Source of the DNA: Bacteroidales bacterium
GTDB lineage: Bacteria; Bacteroidota; Bacteroidia; Bacteroidales; JAAUTT01
Direction: 5' to 3'
NCBI GenBank assembly: GCA_012031335.1
Contig: JAAUTT010000390.1
Span: forward strand, 1 to 5,329
Length of the DNA stretch: 5,329 nt
Part shown: piece after piece, positions 1-5,329 of the stretch
Layout: each line of letters starts with the position of its first letter
How positions within the stretch are numbered: the first letter of the stretch is position 1
Made by a program: the position numbers and the translations under genes
The notes under the pieces: generated by a model
Database searches by the model: none
The model's input: only the letters and a program-made list of their open reading frames with translations
What the model was told of the DNA's origin: nothing

Positions 1-1061
1 GCAGCGCCTTTTGATATCCGGTTCGCGAATATAATCCAGGTACATCAGGCATAAGTATGAAACGATTCCGCACCGAGCACCCTTTCCCTGAAAAGGTTCC
101 CTGTATCCGATTCCGGCAGCATCTCGAAGCGTAACTGCTCGTCCTCTGCAAAAGGTTCCCGGGTAAAGCCACCGGCAATTAGGGTCGCGCTGAAACGGCC
201 AATGCCCTTTTGAGGGTCGAACCGCCGTGTTCCCGTTTTCAGTTCTACCTTGCCCTGTAACAGTTCCGAAGCTGCCGCCCGGCAGATATCACCGAACACC
301 GATCCAGCCTCTACCGAGGCCAGCTGGTCCTTATCGCCCAACAGGTAAATATCCGTATTATCGCCTACCGCATTGAGCAGTTTGGCCATCAGGGCGCCGT
401 CGATCATGGAACACTCGTCCACAATCACCACATCGTAGGGGAGCGGATGATCCTCGTTATGCCTGAAAAAAATGCTATCCGATATATACCCCAGCAGACG
501 ATGTATGGTTTGTGCCTTCAGTGCGGTAAGCTTTTGTTTTACCGGTTCCTGAGCTGTATCCATGGCTTCGGCGAATTTCCTGAGCGACTCGTTCATACGT
601 GCCGCCGCCTTGCCCGTAGGAGCCGCCAGTGCCACTTTGATGCCCGGGTTTTGAGCAAATAGCTCCAGCAACCGCAGTGAGACGCTGTATGTTTTCCCGC
701 TGCCCGGACCACCAGTGATGATATGGAATTTACCGTTCAGCCGCTTTATGTTGTTTATGATTTCTGTTTCGTAGGTGAAATAGCGGTGCAGATAGGCCTT
801 GTTTTTATAAATCACAAAAGGCCTGGGCAAAACAACATCGCGCGTAACAAATTCCGAATGATTACACTGCCTTTCGAATGCTTCGGCAGTAGGTGAAAAA
901 AGCGGGTTTCCACTACCCCCTGCCCGGAGTTCCTCCTTATACTGTTCTATATCCAGGCAAATATTCCCTTCGGCTAGTTTCGACGACAAGGCATAAGCCA
1001 GCGCTTCGCATCCGGTAAAATACCTGGCAAAAACTTCGTGGAGATCGATGGGTTGGTGCAT
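1..1061 (-). CDS. recD: RecD-type helicase, exodeoxyribonuclease V alpha subunit (partial, frame break near its visible end)
   Basis: This is the N-terminal part of an SF1B 5'-3' DNA helicase, the RecD subunit of the RecBCD double-strand-break repair nuclease. I chose the ATG at 1059-1061 (MHQPIDLHEVFARYF). The frame is open further upstream to 1193, but those 44 residues lie in very AT-rich DNA and do not resemble RecD. From the chosen Met the visible motifs are: an N-terminal domain with EGNICLDI near 31-38; Walker A GGPGSGKT at 117-124; APTGKAAARM at 147-156; QTIHRLLGY near 184-192; Walker B VIVDECSM at 212-219; LGDKDQL at 241-247; and RRFDPQKGIG at 279-288. The frame reaches a stop at 45-47. 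One extra base in the GG at 48-49 would restore it and give MYLDYIREPDIKRRC up to position 1, which fits RecD well. The C-terminal helicase motifs lie outside the window. GC is higher than in the + strand genes, which suggests chromosomal backbone. A recD2-like stand-alone helicase is less likely, because no long N-terminal helix-hairpin-helix region is seen. Confidence 0.88.
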
Positions 1062-1284
1062 GCAGGAAATGGTTTTGAAAATGGGTTTACTATAAATATA
1101 GGGAAAAGTTACGGGAAATTTGATGTGATAAGATTTGAGAAGTAAAAATAGTTGCAGTAGCTCTTTGAAACTGCGAATTGAAATTTTGATCACATATCAA
1201 AGGAATTAAACTATTACGAGAAATGATTAATTATTATCAGAGAATTAAAAAATAACGGCCATTTTTGTCATAGGTCTGGCCCAA

Positions 1285-1298
1285 ATTTGTGTACAAAT
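1285..1298. promoter_or_regulatory. Short inverted repeat, possible operator
   Basis: ATTTGT and its exact complement ACAAAT are separated by GT (ATTTGT-GT-ACAAAT). A compact dyad in a divergent intergenic region is a plausible binding site for a dimeric regulator. No regulator gene is visible nearby, and a 6-base arm can arise by chance in AT-rich DNA. Confidence 0.2.
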
Positions 1299-1486
1299 CA
1301 TCTAATTTATTAATTTGAAGAATTTTCATTTCGATTCGCAATTTGCTGCTCAGCGTGACTATTTTAAATCCTAATTCTGCTTGGAGTGCTAGTTTTACTA
1401 AAATGCAAAAGGGGCAATAACAGAATTGAAGAGGAGATTTGGAATTTATGGAGAAATATAAAAATATGCGATTAACTTATACCTGA

Positions 1487-1551
1487 AAACTCAGAAATTT
1501 CATATATTTTAATCATTGAATTAATAACTTTAAATTTTCAGAAACTCAGAA
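1487..1551 (+). repeat. Pair of 10-base direct repeats just upstream of the helicase start
   Basis: AAACTCAGAA occurs at 1487-1496 and again at 1542-1551, 55 bases apart. The second copy ends three bases before the ATG at 1555. The two copies flank the segment most likely to hold the helicase promoter. They could be paired regulatory sites or simply chance; no third copy was noticed. Confidence 0.3.
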
Positions 1552-1554
1552 GTT

Positions 1555-2472
1555 ATGATTGGTACTAAGATAAAGCCTGGAATTATTGTAAATATGCGCA
1601 ATCGCCTTTGGAGGGTCGATGAATTTGATGGATTGGAAGTTGTGGCTACGCCAATTACAGGGGATTCAAATGATCAGAGAGTATTCCTGGCTAATGTTGA
1701 AAATATCCACGAAGAAAGATTTGAAAGGATTAATGCAGAGCTTCCAGGCGATTTATCTGCTCAAAGATTATTACTCAGAGCTTATCAATTCGATTTAATC
1801 CATGGTTCCGCTCCTTTTCTGAGTTTACACCGCTCTTCTGTTGTTCCATATAATTACCAAATGGTACCATTGGTGTTAGCTCTGGAAAAACCAACTACAC
1901 GAATGTTAATCGGTGACGATGTTGGTTTGGGTAAAACCATAGAAGCTGGACTGATTATTTCAGAATTAATCCAAAGAGGTAAAATAAAACGAGTTATATT
2001 TCTAACACCCGCCAACCTTAAACAACAATGGAAAGAGGCTCTTGATTATTTTTTTCATATAAAAGCCATCATAATTGATTCCTTTTCAAGAAAAGAATTT
2101 GAAAAGGAATTACCGGCTGGTGCTAATCCATGGCAGTATTTTCAGTTTGTTATAGCATTAATTGATTATGCCAAATCACCAGATATAAAGCAACAAATAC
2201 AGGAGCAACAATGGGATTTATTACTTGTTGATGAAATTCATTTAAGTGCCAGGCCTCATTCGAATATTAGATCGTCGAAACAGCAAAAACGATATGAACT
2301 GGTAAAAGAATTGGGGAAAAAGATTCAGAATATTTTGTTTTTAACAGCGACTCCTCATAACGGGTATTCCGATTCTTTTGCAAGTATACTCGAAATTATT
2401 AATAAGGAAATTGTTTCTACCATTCGAATGGCACTATCACATTTGATAAATCCAAAGCCCGCTATAATGTAA
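1555..2472 (+). CDS. drmD: DrmD-like Snf2 helicase, N-terminal piece (first RecA-like lobe)
   Basis: This piece carries the ATP-binding half of an Snf2/RapA-like SF2 translocase. The ATG at 1555 is the natural start: MIGTKIKPGIIVNMRNRLWR begins a small N-terminal domain, and no upstream in-frame extension looks coding. Motif I is GDDVGLGKT (120-128) followed by IEAGLI. Motif Ia is FLTPANLKQQW (149-159). Motif II is VDEIH (225-229), where DEAH is the usual form. Motif III is FLTATPHNGY (262-271). The last true residues are probably EIINKE, near 2409. After that the frame reads an unrelated tail of about 20 residues to the stop at 2470-2472, while the frame one base back continues with family-like sequence. 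The real protein therefore leaves this frame near 2408-2410. There is no signal peptide or membrane segment, so the protein is cytoplasmic. As a stand-alone product it would lack the second helicase lobe and could not be an active translocase. Confidence 0.85.
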   Translation: MIGTKIKPGIIVNMRNRLWRVDEFDGLEVVATPITGDSNDQRVFLANVENIHEERFERINAELPGDLSAQRLLLRAYQFDLIHGSAPFLSLHRSSVVPYNYQMVPLVLALEKPTTRMLIGDDVGLGKTIEAGLIISELIQRGKIKRVIFLTPANLKQQWKEALDYFFHIKAIIIDSFSRKEFEKELPAGANPWQYFQFVIALIDYAKSPDIKQQIQEQQWDLLLVDEIHLSARPHSNIRSSKQQKRYELVKELGKKIQNILFLTATPHNGYSDSFASILEIINKEIVSTIRMALSHLINPKPAIM

Positions 2473-2579
2473 TACAACGTAACAGAAAAAAGCTGGAAGC
2501 CTGGTACGAGAAGCAAGGAAAGAAATCTCCCTTCCCCCAGCGCGATCAAATAGAGGTAATTATTACGCCTAAACCAACG
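2406..2579 (+). CDS. drmD: DrmD-like helicase, linking fragment between the first and second frames
   Basis: This 58-codon fragment is open in the frame one base behind the N-terminal piece. It has no start of its own. It reads through ITFDKSKARYNVIQRNRKKL and then KSPFPQRDQIEVIITPKPT. In Snf2/RapA-like proteins, the stretch after the TATPHNG motif usually holds a basic VRR-type element followed by a FPxR element, and VIQRNRKK...FPQRD fits that place. One extra A at 2408-2410 joins it to the upstream piece as EIINKENCFYHSNG. One extra G at 2579-2580 joins it downstream as TPKPTGKLIQLLEAVERYGD. It belongs to the same gene and should not be treated as a separate protein. Confidence 0.65.
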
Positions 2580-2581
2580 GT

Positions 2582-2839
2582 AAACTTATTCAGTTGCTCG
2601 AAGCTGTTGAACGATATGGTGATTACATCTTAAAGTCTGCCAAAGATACTGATTCCAAAAGGGTGCGGAATATTGCCAGTTGGGTTGCCATTCACTTTCA
2701 GAAAAGAGCAACCAGTTCACCTTATGCAGTGCTTAAATCATTGGATAATAGGATATCAACATTGAAAAATCAGGCTGAAAACCTTAGTGAAAGTGAAGAA
2801 GAAACTTTAGAAAATTATGTGTATGACCTTTTTTTCTGA
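2582..2839 (+). CDS. drmD: DrmD-like helicase, middle fragment
   Basis: This frame opens with KLIQLLEAVERYGDYILKSA and continues to LENYVYDLFF before a stop at 2837-2839. It is charged and mostly helical in character, as expected for the insertion between the two helicase lobes of Snf2 proteins; VRNIASWVAIHFQKRATSSP resembles the helical linker often found there. No start codon sits at its true beginning, so it is an internal part of the helicase gene. The stop follows a run of seven T at 2829-2835. Dropping one T gives DLFSDDERI and carries the protein onward. Confidence 0.7.
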   Translation, partial: KLIQLLEAVERYGDYILKSAKDTDSKRVRNIASWVAIHFQKRATSSPYAVLKSLDNRISTLKNQAENLSESEEETLENYVYDLFF

Positions 2840-2887
2840 TGATGAAAGAATTTTCAGAAGAAATGGCTTCTCTTCGATTGGACTTTT
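2835..2887 (+). CDS. drmD: DrmD-like helicase, short bridge with two further frame changes
   Basis: Between the stop at 2837-2839 and the long C-terminal frame, the protein can be followed only by changing frame. From 2835 one frame reads SDDERI. After the four T at 2851-2854 the next frame reads SEEMASLRLDF. After the four T at 2884-2887 the long frame begins with EALSQDEIAEL. Each step is solved by one T fewer (or two more) in a T run, and the three steps together return to the original frame. The exact residues at the joins are uncertain. Confidence 0.5.
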
Positions 2888-4405
2888 GAAGCGCTCAGCC
2901 AGGATGAAATTGCTGAATTGAAAAATATTATCGAATTTGGAATGACCTTAACTCCCAAAGATGATGATAAGTTGCAAAAACTTAAAAATGATATTCTTCC
3001 GGAATTATTAGCGAAAGATCCAAAAGTAATTGTCTTTACTAAATACAAGGATACTTTGGATTACCTCGAAAAAAATCTCAAGTCAAAAGAATTCGATATA
3101 TTCATTATGCATGGTGATATGAGCATGAATGCCCGAACTGAAATTTTCGAGAAATTTGACCGGGTTAAAAAAGCCATTTTAATTGCAACCGATGTTATTT
3201 CTGAAGGCTTAAACTTACAACGACTTGCTTCCAATATCGTGCATTATGAATTGCCATGGAACCCTAACCGCTTAGAACAACGAAACGGCAGAGTAGATCG
3301 AATTGGCCAAAAAAGGGAAATAGTAAATATCAGGACTTTAGTAGTTGATAAATCAATGGATAAAGAGGTTCTCGATTTATTGCTTGAGAAACAGAAAACC
3401 ATTGAAATTGACCGCGACTATGCAGCTGCGTACTTTGGAGATGAAGAATCTTTAAAAAACATTATATTTGAAGCTTCTGCCCGGAAAAGAAGTAGGAAAA
3501 AATCAGTTGATCCTGATATGCCCGACTTATTTTCATCTGTTGGAATTGATGAAACAAAAAAAGCAGTTCGATTGGCATTTAATTCTCCTGAAGAAGATAA
3601 AAAGCGTAAAAAGAAAATTGAAGAAGAGTCCTTTTATAGCAGTCTCGATATTGAGTTGCCCGAAATTGATATGCGTATTGAAGAAACTAAAAGGATTGTC
3701 GGTTCGCAGGAAGAGGTTCTACTTTTTGTTAAATCTGCTTTATCCCGATTCAATTCTGCTTTAATCGAAAAGGGAAATGGCTTTTTCGAAATTGCCATTA
3801 ACGAACCACGATTAATTTTAAAGCGATTTGGTGATAGCATAAAAAAAGTAACCTTCGATCCTGAATTGGCATTAACAAACCCCGACGCAATTATTTTGGA
3901 TGCAGGCCATCCATTGGTTAGGAAAATTATTGAATTAGTAAAGGCAGAGTTTTTTACCAATAAAGGTTTATATGGTCGAAATGCTTACTTTTTCTGCAAT
4001 GCAGTTGAGGCTGTTACATATCATTATAATTTTTTGGTTCGCTTTACGGTGGGTTTAAAAGAAAAACGTGTAATAGAAGAGTTGATAACAATTGCAGTTG
4101 ATAGTTTTTCAGAAATAGCTATACCGTCTATTAACTTTTCTCCGGCACAAACTACCCAAAGTATTTCACAAGCGGAATTAACCGAACAAGTTAATGATGC
4201 TCTGGAATTCAAGCATCTGAATAAATTAATTCAGGACCACATTACTGAGAGAAGGTTTAAATTGATTGAGGAAAGGCAGGAGCTCTATAATAAAATATTG
4301 GTAGATAGTAAGGATACAAAGCAACCTGATTGGCTGAATGATATAATTCATATAGAAGAGGCCGGACATGATCTATTAACCTTAACAATTATTTACCCGC
4401 TTTAA
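2888..4405 (+). CDS. drmD: DrmD-like Snf2 helicase, C-terminal piece (second RecA-like lobe and C-terminal domain)
   Basis: This is the second half of the SF2 motor. A TTG at 2918 could be read as a start, but the frame is open and family-like from 2888 (EALSQDEIAELKN), so the piece is internal. In reconstructed numbering, motif IV is VIVFTKY (491-497), followed by MHGDMS near 518-523. Motif V is ATDVISEGLNLQ (544-555). Motif VI is QRNGRVDRIGQ (575-585), which carries the arginine fingers. A very charged stretch follows (ARKRSRKKS near 642-650, EEDKKRKKKIEEES near 679-692), then a C-terminal domain with TFDPELAL and GHPLV (784-788). The gene ends with TAA at 4403-4405, and the methylase ATG follows 12 bases later, which points to one operon. 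No internal stop interrupts these 1.5 kb, unlike the 500 bases before them. The piece has no membrane segment. Confidence 0.87.
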   Translation, partial: EALSQDEIAELKNIIEFGMTLTPKDDDKLQKLKNDILPELLAKDPKVIVFTKYKDTLDYLEKNLKSKEFDIFIMHGDMSMNARTEIFEKFDRVKKAILIATDVISEGLNLQRLASNIVHYELPWNPNRLEQRNGRVDRIGQKREIVNIRTLVVDKSMDKEVLDLLLEKQKTIEIDRDYAAAYFGDEESLKNIIFEASARKRSRKKSVDPDMPDLFSSVGIDETKKAVRLAFNSPEEDKKRKKKIEEESFYSSLDIELPEIDMRIEETKRIVGSQEEVLLFVKSALSRFNSALIEKGNGFFEIAINEPRLILKRFGDSIKKVTFDPELALTNPDAIILDAGHPLVRKIIELVKAEFFTNKGLYGRNAYFFCNAVEAVTYHYNFLVRFTVGLKEKRVIEELITIAVDSFSEIAIPSINFSPAQTTQSISQAELTEQVNDALEFKHLNKLIQDHITERRFKLIEERQELYNKILVDSKDTKQPDWLNDIIHIEEAGHDLLTLTIIYPL

Positions 4406-4417
4406 TTTTTCAATATC

Positions 4418-4966
4418 ATGGCATTAAGTTTTATTAAATCAAGCGGTAATATTATAACTGAAGACTTTTGTCTGGGTTTATCCAATGAAACAAAGGCAGA
4501 TTTTGTCAAAGACAAAAGTTTTGGACCATCAATGAAAAAAGTAGATGAAGTAATTGCTTCTACTTTTGAGAAACTTCGTGAACGCTGGGAAGAGAATCGT
4601 ACTCAAATAATAAAAAACGAATTAGACAATGCTAACCTAAGGAAAAAATGGATAATTCCCTTTTGGGAAGCATTGGATTATCAACCTATCTTTATCGCTT
4701 CTAATATTAAAAGTGAATCGGGAACGGAATACCAATTGGCCTACAAAGGTTGGGAAAGTGAATATGCGCCTGTAATTCACATGGTAAATTCGGCTCAGGA
4801 TTTTGACACAAAAGATAAAACCAGCCGGACACACTCCAGCAAAAGTCCTCAGGATTGTTTACAGCAGTTTCTCAATACCAGTCATCACCAATGGGCTATT
4901 TTAATTAATGGTAAAAAAGTACGGTTACTTCGAGACTTTTATCATTCCATTACCAAGGATTCTTAG
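4418..4966 (+). CDS. drmMI: DrmMI / PglX-like DNA adenine methylase, N-terminal piece
   Basis: The ATG at 4418-4420 opens a 182-codon frame. It matches the N-terminal region of large (about 1200-residue) Eco57I-type / PglX-like N6-adenine methylases such as DrmMI. Three features support this: LRERWEENR near 53-61 followed by WIIPFWEALDYQ (78-89), like the W-x-x-P-x-x-x-x-L-G-Y element of the family; SPQDCLQQFLNTSHHQWAIL (143-162); and NGKKVRLLRD (164-173), which correspond to the typical SPH-LLQ-LN and NG-x-x-RLLRD segments. The catalytic methylase motifs (SAM-binding FxGxG-like and NPPY) lie further downstream in such proteins and are outside the window, so activity cannot be judged. The stop at 4964-4966 is a frame break: one missing base in AAGG at 4955-4958 shifts the frame, and the next piece continues the family sequence. 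It sits 12 bases after the helicase, probably co-transcribed, without a clear Shine-Dalgarno. A type IIG restriction-methylase is the main alternative. Confidence 0.75.
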   Translation: MALSFIKSSGNIITEDFCLGLSNETKADFVKDKSFGPSMKKVDEVIASTFEKLRERWEENRTQIIKNELDNANLRKKWIIPFWEALDYQPIFIASNIKSESGTEYQLAYKGWESEYAPVIHMVNSAQDFDTKDKTSRTHSSKSPQDCLQQFLNTSHHQWAILINGKKVRLLRDFYHSITKDS

Positions 4967-5304
4967 AATTTGATCTGGAAAGCATATTCGAAACGGCAAG
5001 CTCAGAGCAATTCCGGGTATTATTCAGAATTCTGCATCGCTCAAGAATTGAAAATCAGTACCAGGGAGACCAAGAAATTGAATATGATGAAGAGGGCAAC
5101 CCAATTGAAGTAGAAGACAATTGTTTATTGGAAAGCTTTCACAAAAAATCTCGGGAAACCGGTGTAAAAGTTGGTAACAAACTTCGCGACCAGGTTATTG
5201 AGGCGATTGAAAAACTGGGAAATGGATTTGCAGAAAGCTTAAATCCCGATGAATTTCAAGACGGAAAAGTTAAAGATTTTGGTCAAATTCTAAAATATGG
5301 TTGA
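4957..5304 (+). CDS. drmMI: DrmMI / PglX-like methylase, continuation in shifted frame
   Basis: One base back from the upstream frame, the protein continues as GFLEFDLESIFETASSEQFR, then LFRILHRSR, then an acidic insert (EIEYDEEGNPIEVEDN), then DQVIEAIEKLGNGFAESLN. These match the order seen in large PglX/DrmMI-type methylases: EFDLE-IF, a LLxRLLHRSRF-like stretch, and a later helical segment with A-LGNGFL. Joining both pieces gives 295 residues, all before the catalytic domain. The frame ends at a TGA (5302-5304) after QILKYG, at a place where relatives continue with a hydrophobic L-VYRL-F segment. Another frame gives MVDIILTNYI from 5297, so a further indel is likely here. The fragment has no start of its own. 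Confidence 0.7.
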   Translation, partial: GFLEFDLESIFETASSEQFRVLFRILHRSRIENQYQGDQEIEYDEEGNPIEVEDNCLLESFHKKSRETGVKVGNKLRDQVIEAIEKLGNGFAESLNPDEFQDGKVKDFGQILKYG

Positions 5305-5329
5305 TATAATTTTAACTAACTATATCTGA

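Larger units (their letters stand above)
1062..1554. other. AT-rich divergent intergenic region between recD and the Snf2 helicase gene
   Basis: This stretch of about 490 bases separates two divergently transcribed genes, so it should hold both promoters. It is very AT-rich: the line 1201-1260 has 15 G/C in 60 by hand count. I see no supported gene; the longest ATG-started frames I noticed on the plus strand have only 10-12 codons. Partial matches to the Bacteroidota -7 element (TAnnTTTG) occur on the plus strand at 1503-1510 (TATATTTT) and 1525-1532 (TAACTTTA). Neither has a TTTG about 20 bases upstream, so no promoter is called. A small dyad and a 10-base direct repeat are listed separately. 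No tRNA, terminator hairpin or mobile-element end was recognised. Confidence 0.6.
1555..4405 (+). pseudogene. drmD: Whole reconstructed DrmD-like Snf2 helicase gene with interrupted reading frame
   Basis: The separate + strand frames between 1555 and 4405 are pieces of a single gene. Adding one base at 2408-2410 and one at 2579-2580, and removing one T from each of the runs 2829-2835, 2851-2854 and 2884-2887, gives one continuous frame of 2850 bases, or 949 residues plus stop. All SF2/Snf2 motifs then occur in order: I near 120-128, II at 226-229, III near 263-267, IV near 491-497, V at 544-555 and VI at 575-585. The size fits DrmD-type helicases, which I recall as roughly 1000 residues. In class 1 DISARM this protein is an ATP-driven DNA translocase encoded directly before the adenine methylase, as here. 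The pseudogene label records the broken frame only. All five changes sit in short homopolymers within about 480 bases, so sequencing error is at least as likely as real inactivation. An unclassified Snf2 helicase plus methylase restriction module is the main alternative. Confidence 0.7.

Noticed and set aside
447..662. Plus-strand frame opposite recD
   Set aside because: It is antisense to conserved RecD helicase motifs and its product has no recognisable features.
1062..1193. N-terminal extension of the RecD frame up to an ATG at 1193
   Set aside because: The extra 44 residues lie in very AT-rich DNA, are hydrophobic without family resemblance, and the Met at 1061 starts a typical RecD N-terminus.
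1257..1281. GGCCA...TGGCC hairpin as a terminator
   Set aside because: It has only a 5-base stem with a 15-base loop and no T run after it; the flanking genes are divergent, so no terminator is expected here.
1448..1486. 12-codon ATG frame preceded by GAGGAG at 1431-1436, as a possible leader peptide
   Set aside because: It is too short to judge, has no regulatory codon run or attenuator hairpin, and Bacteroidota genes rarely depend on such a ribosome site.
2918..2920. TTG as an independent start of a separate helicase gene
   Set aside because: The frame is open and family-like upstream from 2888, and the piece begins between helicase motifs III and IV, so it is internal.
3468..3764. Plus-strand frame overlapping the helicase C-terminal piece
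   Set aside because: It is a shadow in another frame of the charged linker region; the conserved gene covers the same bases.
3634..4212. Minus-strand frames opposite the helicase C-terminus
   Set aside because: They are antisense shadows with serine/isoleucine-rich products and no motifs.

Overview
The window looks like Bacteroidota DNA. The + strand genes are AT-rich, gene starts lack a clear Shine-Dalgarno sequence, and the spacer between the two + strand genes is short and AT-rich. This placement is an inference from style only, because no rRNA or marker gene is present.

Layout: (1) Positions 1-1061, minus strand, hold the N-terminal half or more of a RecD-type helicase (exodeoxyribonuclease V alpha subunit), running off the left edge. 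(2) Positions 1062-1554 are a very AT-rich divergent intergenic region with no convincing gene. (3) Positions 1555-4405, plus strand, hold one Snf2-family (SF2) helicase of the DrmD type. It is interrupted by several frame changes, but all helicase motifs are present across its pieces; the reconstructed length is about 949 residues. (4) From 4418 to the right edge, plus strand, lies the N-terminal part of a large DNA adenine methylase of the DrmMI / PglX-like (Eco57I-type) family, interrupted by one clear frame change and a stop just before the window ends.

An Snf2 helicase followed 12 bases later by a large PglX-like methylase is the gene order that opens class 1 DISARM phage-defence loci (drmD-drmMI, then drmA-drmB-drmC). 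Only the first two positions are visible, so DISARM membership is an inference. In that model the methylase marks host DNA, and the helicase works with the downstream genes against unmodified incoming DNA. The recD gene points the other way and has clearly higher GC, so it is probably chromosomal backbone next to an acquired defence island.

All three genes have broken frames. Most breaks can be repaired by adding or removing one base in a short homopolymer (near 48, 2408, 2579, 2829-2835, 2851-2854, 2884-2887, 4955-4958). Beyond each break the protein continues with family-like sequence. This looks more like uncorrected sequencing or assembly error than old gene decay, although recent inactivation of a defence locus cannot be excluded. 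No tRNA, rRNA, CRISPR array, transposase or strong terminator was seen.
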